From positions 1-11,240 of the forward strand of contig JAEEKC010000205.1 in NCBI GenBank assembly GCA_016282215.1: a stretch of DNA of 11,240 nucleotides, written 5' to 3'. Shown piece after piece: positions 1-5,442 of the stretch (positions within the stretch are counted from its first letter, which is position 1; every line of letters starts with the position of its first letter). Origin of the DNA: Lachnospiraceae bacterium. Its GTDB lineage: Bacteria; Bacillota; Clostridia; Lachnospirales; Lachnospiraceae. The notes below the pieces were generated by a model, which did not search any database, was not told where the DNA came from, and was given only the letters and a program-made list of their open reading frames with translations. The translations under genes and the position numbers were made by a program.

Positions 1-1217
1 CCATGCAGACGGCGTTTTTGAAATACTATTATCCCGTGGAATTCATGGCGGCGCTGATGTCCTCCGTCATTGATAACTCCGGAAAAGTAACGGAGTACAT
101 CGTCAGCTGCAAGCAGATGGGAATTGAGATCCTGCCGCCGGATGTGAACGCTTCCCAGGCGAGATTTTCCGTGGAAAACGGAAAAGTGCGGTTTGCGCTT
201 TCGGCGCTCAAATCCGTGGGCAGGCCGGTGATCGAAGCTATCGTGGAGGAGCGCGAGGCCGGCGGGGCGTATACGAGTCTGCAGGACTTTATCACCCGTA
301 CTCAGGAACGCAGTGTGAACAAGAAGGTGGTGGAAAACCTGATCAAAGCGGGGGCGTTTGACTGCTTTCCCGGAAACCGCAGACAGCAGATGTTTATTTA
401 CGGCAGCCTGATGGATCAGCTTTCCAAAGACAAAAAGAATAATTTTGCCGGCCAGATGAGCTTGTTTGATCTGGCCAGTGAAGAAGATAAAAAGGCATTT
501 GAGATATCCATGCCGGACCTGCCGGAGTATTCCCGCAGCGAGCTTCTGGCATTTGAAAAGGAAGTGGCCGGCTTTTATATCAGCGGACATCCGCTTGACG
601 AAGTGAGCGAATTTCTGCGCAGACGCATCAGCGCGAAGAGCACGGATTTTGCCCCGGCAGATCCGGAAACTGCCGAGGCCGCCGGCGGCGTTGCTTATGC
701 GGTAAACTCGGCAGAAGGCTTCAATATCACCGACGGACAGGAAGCTGTGATCGGGGGACTTTTGACCGAAAAGAATATCAAATATACCAAAAGTGACAAG
801 ATCATGGCGTTTATTACCATTGAGGATCTGTACGGCAGCTGCGAAGTGATCGTATTCCCGCGGGAATACGAAACCTATTCCGGGAAACTTGAGGTGGACA
901 ACCGGATTTTTGTCAAAGGCCGGGTGCAGCTTGAGGAAGAAAAAGGCGGCAGACTGATCGCCTCGAAGATCTCACTGTTTGATGAAATGCCCAGAAGGAT
1001 CGTGGTCACCTTCCCGGATATGGATTATTACCTCGGAATGGAGCCGCAGCTTTCCAAAATGATCAAAGAGCACCCCGGCAAGGATTCCGTTGCCGTTGTC
1101 CTGACCGTAGAAAAGCAGCAGAAGATCTATCCGCCGAGCCAGGGGGTGACTGCATCCATGGAACTGCTTGAAAAAATGAAGGGGCTGTTCGGCGAAGAAA
1201 ACGTAAAACTATTATAG
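1..1217 (+). CDS. dnaE: DNA polymerase III alpha subunit, C-terminal part (5' end outside window)
   Basis: This is the last 404 codons of the replicative or lesion-tolerant DNA polymerase subunit of the DnaE (not PolC) family. The reading frame is already open at the window edge, and the first visible residues (MQTAFLKYYYPVEFMAAL) match the fingers region that usually reads YQTAxLKxxYPxEFMAAL, so the ATG at position 3 is internal. Visible parts, numbered from that Met: the end of the fingers region (1-60), a helix-hairpin-helix region (about 65-120, GRPVIEAIVEERE and LIKAGAFD), a likely sliding-clamp binding peptide QMSLF (151-155), the conserved segment EVAGFYISGHPLDE (187-200), and an OB-fold nucleic-acid binding domain (about 247-325). 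The catalytic aspartates lie upstream and cannot be checked. The stop is TAG at 1215-1217, directly against a repeat cluster. No terminator with a T-run follows. Confidence 0.95.
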   Translation, partial: MQTAFLKYYYPVEFMAALMSSVIDNSGKVTEYIVSCKQMGIEILPPDVNASQARFSVENGKVRFALSALKSVGRPVIEAIVEEREAGGAYTSLQDFITRTQERSVNKKVVENLIKAGAFDCFPGNRRQQMFIYGSLMDQLSKDKKNNFAGQMSLFDLASEEDKKAFEISMPDLPEYSRSELLAFEKEVAGFYISGHPLDEVSEFLRRRISAKSTDFAPADPETAEAAGGVAYAVNSAEGFNITDGQEAVIGGLLTEKNIKYTKSDKIMAFITIEDLYGSCEVIVFPREYETYSGKLEVDNRIFVKGRVQLEEEKGGRLIASKISLFDEMPRRIVVTFPDMDYYLGMEPQLSKMIKEHPGKDSVAVVLTVEKQQKIYPPSQGVTASMELLEKMKGLFGEENVKLL

Positions 1218-1434
1218 GTGTCATTGGGGGTCATTGGGGGTGTCATTGGGGACGGTTCTTTTTGACAACCTTGTGGTGTCATTGGGGACGGTTCGGTGTC
1301 AGATGGGGACGGTTCTCTGTGACAACCTGTATTGCAAGGTTGTCAGAGAGAACCGTCCCCAATGACACCAAGAGAACCGTCCCCAATGACACCTGCCCAT
1401 CTGACACCTGCCCCCGAACCGTCCCCACTTGACA
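1218..1434. repeat. Cluster of direct and inverted GTGTCATTGGGGACGGTTC-type repeats
   Basis: This stretch between dnaE and pfkA is built almost entirely from one short unit. On the + strand, partial units start at 1218 and 1231, and fuller units start at 1240, 1276 and 1296. Inverted units follow at 1338-1369, 1371-1393, 1396-1408 and about 1411-1434. The consensus is GTGTCATTGGGGACGGTTC, often followed by a few pyrimidines and TGACAACC. A variant with CAGATGGGG in place of CATTGGGG occurs at 1299-1308 and again, inverted, at 1396-1404. The two halves are roughly mirror images. Units of this look are scattered in many Clostridia and, from memory, often lie near REP-associated (Y1) transposase genes. 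No such gene is in the window, so a non-autonomous repeat is an inference. Confidence 0.85.
1304..1361. repeat. Long near-perfect hairpin at the centre of the repeat cluster
   Basis: Positions 1304-1328 pair with 1337-1361 over 25 bp with a single G-G mismatch (1319/1346), leaving an 8-nt loop GTATTGCA. The arms are a forward and an inverted copy of the GGGGACGGTTCTCT unit plus the TGACAACCT tail. No T-run follows on either strand, so it does not look like a standard intrinsic terminator. It could still slow transcription out of dnaE or fold as a cruciform. Confidence 0.85.
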
Positions 1435-1446
1435 ACACAAGATTAG

Positions 1447-1475
1447 TTGCAAATTGTACGGATTTGAGATATGAT
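1447..1475 (+). promoter_or_regulatory. Sigma-A type promoter of pfkA
   Basis: The -35 box TTGCAA (1447-1452) and -10 box TATGAT (1470-1475) are separated by 17 nt, which puts the start of transcription near 1482. The first in-frame ATG of the pfkA reading frame (1471) lies inside the -10 box, which supports the downstream GTG as the true start. The promoter sits just after the last repeat unit. Confidence 0.6.
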
Positions 1476-1509
1476 AAGTGATGTGATCATTATTAGGAGG
1501 AATTCTCAA

Positions 1510-2487
1510 GTGGCAGATAAAAAGATTCAAACCATCGGTATACTGACCAGCGGCGGTGATGCGCCCGGTATGAATGCAGCGATCCGTGCGGTTGCCCGTA
1601 AGGCCATCTGCAACGGCGTCAAGGTAAAGGGCATCAAAAAAGGCTTTCAGGGTCTTTTGAACGAAGATATTGTGGATATAGACAGAAGAGACGTATCCGA
1701 TACCATTCAAAGGGGCGGAACGATCCTCGGAACGGCCAGATGTATGGAGTTTAAGACCGAAGAGGGTCAAAAGGAGGGCGCTGATATCTGCCGCAAGCAC
1801 GGGATCGACGGCATTGTTGTCATCGGCGGCGACGGATCCTACCGCGGCGCGCAGGCTTTGTCAAAACAGGGGATCAATACCATCGGCATACCCGGAACCA
1901 TTGACCTTGATATCGCCTGCACGGATTATACCATCGGATTTGATACTGCCATCAATACGGCAATGCAGGCCATCGACAAGGTCCGCGACACCTCATCCTC
2001 CCACGAACGCTGCTCCATCATCGAGGTAATGGGCCGAAATGCAGGATATATTGCACTTTGGTGCGGTGTTGCCAATGGCGCGGAAGATATCCTGCTTCCC
2101 GAAAAATACGACTATAACGAACAGGCGATCATCAACAATATCATTGATAACCGCAAAAAGGGCAAGACCCACCACATCATCATCAATGCGGAGGGCATCG
2201 GCCACTCCACTTCCATGGCAAGACGGATCGAGGCAGCAACCGGCATGGAGACCAGAGCGACCATCCTCGGTTACATGCAGCGCGGCGGCAACCCGACCTG
2301 CAAAGACCGTTTTTATGCATCCATCATGGGCGCCATGGCTGCGGACATTCTTTGCGAAGGCAAGACCAACCGCGTCATCGGACACCTTGGTGGCAGATTC
2401 CTGGATTTTGATATTGACGAAGCCCTGGCGATGCACAAAGAGATCGATGAGTACGAATATGAGATCAGCCGCGCGCTGTCAAGTTAA
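1510..2487 (+). CDS. pfkA: ATP-dependent 6-phosphofructokinase
   Basis: It phosphorylates fructose 6-phosphate to fructose 1,6-bisphosphate in glycolysis, in the cytoplasm, normally as a tetramer. I chose GTG at 1510: AGGAGG lies at 1495-1500 with 9 nt spacing, and the protein then begins VADKKIQTIGILTSGGDAPG, giving 325 residues, the usual length for the bacterial enzyme. Visible motifs are the nucleotide loop GGDAPGMNA (15-23), GGDGS (106-110), PGTIDLD (128-134, catalytic Asp132), SSSHER (162-167), MGRNAGY (174-180) and LGYMQRGG (253-260). Gly in GGDGS and in PGTID points to ATP rather than pyrophosphate as donor. Two residues differ from the E. coli enzyme: Asn128 is Leu133 here, and the fructose 6-phosphate contact His249 is Tyr255. 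Arg26 and Arg30 match effector-site arginines of the E. coli enzyme, while Arg54 does not appear conserved. Confidence 0.96.
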   Translation: MADKKIQTIGILTSGGDAPGMNAAIRAVARKAICNGVKVKGIKKGFQGLLNEDIVDIDRRDVSDTIQRGGTILGTARCMEFKTEEGQKEGADICRKHGIDGIVVIGGDGSYRGAQALSKQGINTIGIPGTIDLDIACTDYTIGFDTAINTAMQAIDKVRDTSSSHERCSIIEVMGRNAGYIALWCGVANGAEDILLPEKYDYNEQAIINNIIDNRKKGKTHHIIINAEGIGHSTSMARRIEAATGMETRATILGYMQRGGNPTCKDRFYASIMGAMAADILCEGKTNRVIGHLGGRFLDFDIDEALAMHKEIDEYEYEISRALSS

Positions 2488-2496
2488 ACTTTTATT

Positions 2497-3399
2497 ATGA
2501 TCACATCCCACACCAACCAAAAGATAAAAGAAGTCATCTCACTGCTTTCCCGCAGGCGTGCCCGCCGGGAAAGCGGTCTTTTTGTTGTGGAAGGGATCCG
2601 GATCGTGCGGGAAGTCCCGCCGAATCTTCTGCAGTCACTCTATTTTTCAGAGAGCTTTTCGGTGACAGATGAGGCCAAAGAAATAAAGCGTCTGTTATTA
2701 AAAGAGACAGCTGATGGATCCGCTGCCGGATCCGGACCGGTCTTCGAGATCGTTGCCGATCCCGTGTTTGCAAAGATGTGCGATACGCAGCATCCGCAAG
2801 GCGCACTGGCGGTAGTCAGGCAGCCGGTGTATACGCTGGATGAGATATGTAAAATAGCGGCTGATACGAAACATGCGCGATCATTAGGAAACACAAGTGA
2901 AGAAAATAACGGCTGCAATTTAGAACGTAAGGTTTCTCAGAATTATCTGATCCTGGAAAACGTACAGGATCCCGGCAATGTGGGAACCCTCCTTCGGACT
3001 GCGGAGGCCGCAGGCATGGATGGCGTTTTTCTCGCAGGAGACTGTGCAGATCTTTTTAATCCGAAAACCATCCGTTCAACGATGGGATCGATCTTCCGTC
3101 TTCCTTATATAAAAGAAGAAAATTGCGAGAGTGTGATCAAAGCGCTTCAGGAGCGTGGCGTGAAAGTCTTTGCGGCCACCCTTGACGGCTCGCAGCGTTA
3201 TGACCGGACTGATTATTCCAATGCCGCTGCTGTTATCATCGGAAATGAGGGCAGCGGCATTCTGCCGGAAACAGCGGCGCTTTGTGACGGGAGAGTCCAT
3301 ATTCCCATGGATGGACAGACAGAGTCGCTGAATGCGGCCGTATCCGGCGCTCTTTTGATGTATGAGCTCCGAAGAAGATCCGAAAACTATGAACCATAA
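2497..3399 (+). CDS. TrmH/SpoU-family RNA 2'-O-methyltransferase
   Basis: A 300-residue SPOUT-class enzyme that uses S-adenosylmethionine to methylate a ribose 2'-OH, probably in 23S rRNA. The exact target cannot be read from sequence. The N-terminal substrate-binding domain (about 4-110, starting ITSHTNQKIKEVISLLSRRR, then FVVEGIRIV) is followed by a poorly conserved linker (about 115-148). The SPOUT catalytic domain carries all three family motifs: NVQDPGNVGTLLRTAEAAG (155-173), IIGNEGSGI (247-255) and IPMDGQTESLNAAVSGALL (269-287). The Asn and Arg of motif 1, the Glu of motif 2 and the Ser-Leu-Asn of motif 3 are present. The gene begins 9 nt after pfkA. No Shine-Dalgarno sequence is visible before the ATG, but the substrate-binding domain begins right at this start, so it is probably correct and perhaps coupled to pfkA translation. 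It resembles RlmB/TsnR-type proteins. Confidence 0.9.
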   Translation: MITSHTNQKIKEVISLLSRRRARRESGLFVVEGIRIVREVPPNLLQSLYFSESFSVTDEAKEIKRLLLKETADGSAAGSGPVFEIVADPVFAKMCDTQHPQGALAVVRQPVYTLDEICKIAADTKHARSLGNTSEENNGCNLERKVSQNYLILENVQDPGNVGTLLRTAEAAGMDGVFLAGDCADLFNPKTIRSTMGSIFRLPYIKEENCESVIKALQERGVKVFAATLDGSQRYDRTDYSNAAAVIIGNEGSGILPETAALCDGRVHIPMDGQTESLNAAVSGALLMYELRRRSENYEP

Positions 3400-3419
3400 G
3401 CCTGAGAAAGATACAAATC

Positions 3420-3431
3420 TTTGTAACAAAT
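3420..3431. repeat. First copy of TTTGTAACAAAT
   Basis: An 11-nt palindrome (TTTGT-A-ACAAA) plus one T, repeated identically at 3555-3566. It contains the hexamer TGTAAC (3422-3427) but lacks a second half-site at the right distance, so it would be a lone WalR-type half-site. Confidence 0.5.
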
Positions 3432-3504
3432 CCGTTCTTTTTATCACTTTTTCTTTCTGAATTGTCTTTTTTTGTATACAATCACGGGAAAATCCCACGA
3501 AAAT

Positions 3505-3533
3505 TTGACAAAATCATCCAAAGTTGTTAATAT
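3505..3533 (+). promoter_or_regulatory. Strong sigma-A type promoter of the cell wall hydrolase gene
   Basis: A perfect -35 box TTGACA (3505-3510), 17 nt spacing and a -10 box TAATAT (3528-3533). Transcription would start near 3540, giving a 5' leader of roughly 115 nt before the chosen ATG. It lies about 100 nt after the methyltransferase stop codon, so the hydrolase is likely an independent transcription unit. Confidence 0.7.
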
Positions 3534-3545
3534 AGCAGCAATGAA

Positions 3546-3562
3546 TGTAACAAGTTTGTAAC
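3546..3562 (+). promoter_or_regulatory. WalR (YycF)-type binding site
   Basis: The sequence TGTAAC-AAGTT-TGTAAC matches exactly the WalR consensus known from Bacillus and Staphylococcus, TGTWAH-N5-TGTWAH, a direct repeat with 11-nt periodicity. It lies just downstream of the predicted start of transcription (about +6 to +22), where a bound regulator would be expected to repress. The gene it precedes encodes a cell wall hydrolase, the classic kind of WalRK target. An inverted half-site GTTACA is at 3588-3593. That a WalRK system acts here is inference. Confidence 0.6.
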
Positions 3563-3656
3563 AAATAGCCCAAAAGATTGCGAAAAGGTTACATAACTAC
3601 AGTTTATTAAGAAGAAATTGAATTCAAGAGAAACTAAATTCATTAGAAACAGAATT

Positions 3657-4976
3657 ATGAAGAGACAGATGAAGCAGAAAAACAGAATCATGATCGCGAC
3701 CGTAGCCGCATCCGTATTAGTACTGGGCGGTGGCGTTTTTGCGCTTGCAGATGAAGAAACATTGCTTCATGCAGGTGTAGGCAATCTGCTTTCCCCTGCT
3801 TCTTCTGAGTCTATCTACGGAAACAGTGATGACAGCACTGAGAACCTTTTTGGAGCCGGCGCACATAATTATCTGGCAGAGATCCCGACGGATACACAGA
3901 GCGATGTTCCCGCAGTGGACAATACACTGACAGAGACTGAAGATACTGATATCACGGCTGATACAGAGCAGTTTGTACCCGCAGAAGACGCAGAGGTACC
4001 TGCTGATGAGAACGGAATTACCGAAGACGGTGAGATCCTGACTGATATTATCACTGATGTGGATGCATCGGATGTGGATGGCATTCCCGGGGATATCGTT
4101 ATGGCTGATGTGGAACTTTCCGTAAATGTGAGAAAAGAGCCCAGCGAGGATTCTGAGATCGTTGGTAAGCTTCTGGCCAACAGCGGTGGCGAGATCCTTG
4201 AGAGAAGAGACGGATGGACCAAACTTCGCAGCGGTGATGTGGAAGGATGGACCAACGATGAGTTCCTTCTGTTCGGAGATGAAGCAGATGACCTTTCCAA
4301 GGAAGCGGGCAAACTGACCGCTACCGTAACAACGGATACACTTAAGATCCGCAGAGAGATGAGCACCGATTCAGCAGTGATCGATCTTGCGGCAAACGGA
4401 CAGGAACTGACAGCAGTCGAGGAACTCGGTGACTGGGTCAGCGTGAAATACAATGGAGAGATCGGATATGTATCTGCTGAGTTTGTAACCACGACCTTTA
4501 CGATCCCTACCGGTAAGACAGTAGAGCAGATCGAGGCGGAAGAAAGAGCAAAAGCAGAAAAAGAAGCGGCTGAAAAAGCAGCAAAAGCGAAAAAGTCAAA
4601 GAAGTCCAAAGGAACGTCTACATCCAATCAGGGCGCAGTTGATACAGCAGCATCTGATGTAACCCTTCTTGCGGCGCTGATCCAGTGTGAAGCAGGCAAG
4701 GAATCCTATGATGGACAGCTTGCAGTTGGTGCGGTTGTTATGAACCGTGTACGCAGTGGTTCTTATCCCGGAAGCGTCAGCGCAGTTATTACGCAGCCTT
4801 CCCAGTTCCCGCCCGCAACAAACGGTAAGGTAGCCGCAGTTGTAGCAGCAGGACCTTCATCATCCTGCATCCAGGCAGCACAGGCAGCCATCAGCGGCCA
4901 GTCCAATGTCGGCAGCGCTACACACTTTGGCAGAGGCGGCAGCGGTATTACGATCGGTAATCATACCTTCTGGTAA
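3657..4976 (+). CDS. Secreted cell wall hydrolase: two SH3 domains plus SleB-type catalytic domain
   Basis: A 439-residue exported protein expected to cleave peptidoglycan, probably during growth or division. An N-terminal signal peptide (about 1-31) has a basic start (MKRQMKQKNR), a hydrophobic core and a likely cleavage after FALA. An acidic, Thr-rich spacer (about 70-150) precedes two bacterial SH3 domains (about 150-206, with VNVRKEPS and GWTKL; and 221-277, with LKIRREMSTDS and GDWVSV) that usually bind cell wall. A charged Ala/Lys/Glu-rich linker (287-319) leads to a SleB/Hydrolase_2 domain (334-439) with LIQCEAGKESYDGQLAVGAV, where Glu345 matches the family's catalytic Glu, and the typical ending IGNHTFW. 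The start is uncertain: no good ribosome site precedes ATG 3657, an in-frame TTG lies at 3618 and further ATGs at 3669 and 3690. SleB is a spore-cortex enzyme, but the SH3 architecture suggests a vegetative role. Confidence 0.88.
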   Translation: MKRQMKQKNRIMIATVAASVLVLGGGVFALADEETLLHAGVGNLLSPASSESIYGNSDDSTENLFGAGAHNYLAEIPTDTQSDVPAVDNTLTETEDTDITADTEQFVPAEDAEVPADENGITEDGEILTDIITDVDASDVDGIPGDIVMADVELSVNVRKEPSEDSEIVGKLLANSGGEILERRDGWTKLRSGDVEGWTNDEFLLFGDEADDLSKEAGKLTATVTTDTLKIRREMSTDSAVIDLAANGQELTAVEELGDWVSVKYNGEIGYVSAEFVTTTFTIPTGKTVEQIEAEERAKAEKEAAEKAAKAKKSKKSKGTSTSNQGAVDTAASDVTLLAALIQCEAGKESYDGQLAVGAVVMNRVRSGSYPGSVSAVITQPSQFPPATNGKVAAVVAAGPSSSCIQAAQAAISGQSNVGSATHFGRGGSGITIGNHTFW

Positions 4977-5075
4977 GATTGAACTGCGGCTGATGAAATA
5001 GCATTAATAGCACAGAATATTTGATGGCAGATAATATTTGACAGAACTAAATAGAATAATAAACAGGGAAAATGC

Positions 5076-5107
5076 AGCAGCCTTCTGACGGGAGGCTGCT
5101 TTTTTTT
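5076..5107 (+). terminator. Intrinsic terminator after the cell wall hydrolase
   Basis: A perfect 8-bp stem AGCAGCCT (5076-5083) / AGGCTGCT (5093-5100) with a 9-nt loop is followed by an unbroken run of T to 5107. It lies about 100 nt after the stop codon. Confidence 0.9.
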
Positions 5108-5110
5108 GTA

Positions 5111-5212
5111 GCACCAACCCGGCAATGTATGCCGTGCTCGCACGAGCAGACATTAGCCGGGTGCAAGAACATGAAGCACGATAGTGCGGAATGTTCGCAC
5201 CAACCCGCCATG
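5111..5212. repeat. Two-hairpin palindromic element flanked by GCACCAACCCG
   Basis: Hairpin 1 (5111-5164) pairs CCCGGC (5118-5123) with GCCGGG (5156-5161) and AATGT (5124-5128) with ACATT (5150-5154), and has an inner stem TGCTC-GCAC-GAGCA (5135-5148). Hairpin 2 (5160-5201) pairs GGTGC with GCACC, GAACAT (5167-5172) with ATGTTC (5191-5196), and GCAC (5176-5179) with GTGC (5184-5187). The 11-mer GCACCAACCCG occurs at 5111-5121 and 5197-5207. The GGTGC at 5160-5164 can pair with either copy, so the two folds compete. This looks like a non-coding repeat of a mobile kind rather than a gene leader, because a terminator precedes it and the next promoter follows it. Confidence 0.7.
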
Positions 5213-5337
5213 CGATGATAAGTTAAACCAAGATTAAAGAACGACCTGCAGCAATTTTAGACTATCTGACTGGATATATCGCAGAATCAGCATCGAAAGG
5301 ATCAAACAGAAATAAAAAAATTAACGACAAAATCATG

Positions 5338-5366
5338 TGGAAAGAGAGTGCATATGGTGATATAAT
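5338..5366 (+). promoter_or_regulatory. Probable promoter of the surface-protein gene
   Basis: A perfect -10 box TATAAT (5361-5366) with TGGAAA (5338-5343, 4 of 6 consensus bases) 17 nt upstream. Transcription would start near 5373, leaving a leader of about 70 nt before the ATG. Confidence 0.55.
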
Positions 5367-5442
5367 AAGAAAGATTATATGAATGTGCGAGTATGCACAC
5401 ATTATAGATCAGATGATCAATTGGAGAGGAGGGTACACAAAA

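Larger units (their letters stand above)
4977..5442. other. 466-bp intergenic region, no gene seen
   Basis: From left to right it holds an AT-rich stretch with the 9-mer AATATTTGA twice (near 5017 and 5034), the hydrolase terminator (5076-5107), a two-hairpin repeat element (5111-5212), about 120 nt in which I recognise nothing, and the promoter, leader and ribosome site of the surface-protein gene. No coding region with a start site, length or composition worth calling is present on either strand. Confidence 0.6.

Noticed and set aside
1218..1434. CRISPR array
   Set aside because: Repeats occur in both orientations with no uniform unique spacers, and no cas genes are present.
1279..1800. 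173-codon minus-strand frame across the repeat cluster and pfkA
   Set aside because: It overlaps the clear pfkA start region, has no known domain, and part of it is just the repeat units translated.
2039..2500. 153-codon + strand frame overlapping the end of pfkA in another phase
   Set aside because: pfkA is complete and conserved to its end in its own frame; the other frame is a shadow with unlikely composition.
3407..3422. Terminator after the methyltransferase gene (AAAGAT/ATCTTT)
   Set aside because: Six weak pairs, only one of them G-C, with no T-run directly after; too unstable to call.
3472..3482. TTGTATACAAT as a second promoter or operator before the hydrolase
   Set aside because: TACAAT could be a -10 box but no credible -35 box lies at the right distance; a short AT palindrome like this is expected by chance here.
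3869..4627. Long open frame (252 codons) on the minus strand inside the hydrolase gene
   Set aside because: It is Ser/Val-rich low complexity, the mirror of the Asp/Glu/Thr-rich and repetitive coding strand, with no ribosome site or recognisable domain.
5038..5066. TTGACA at 5038-5043 as a promoter
   Set aside because: No -10 box at 16-18 nt, and it would fire straight into the terminator at 5076.
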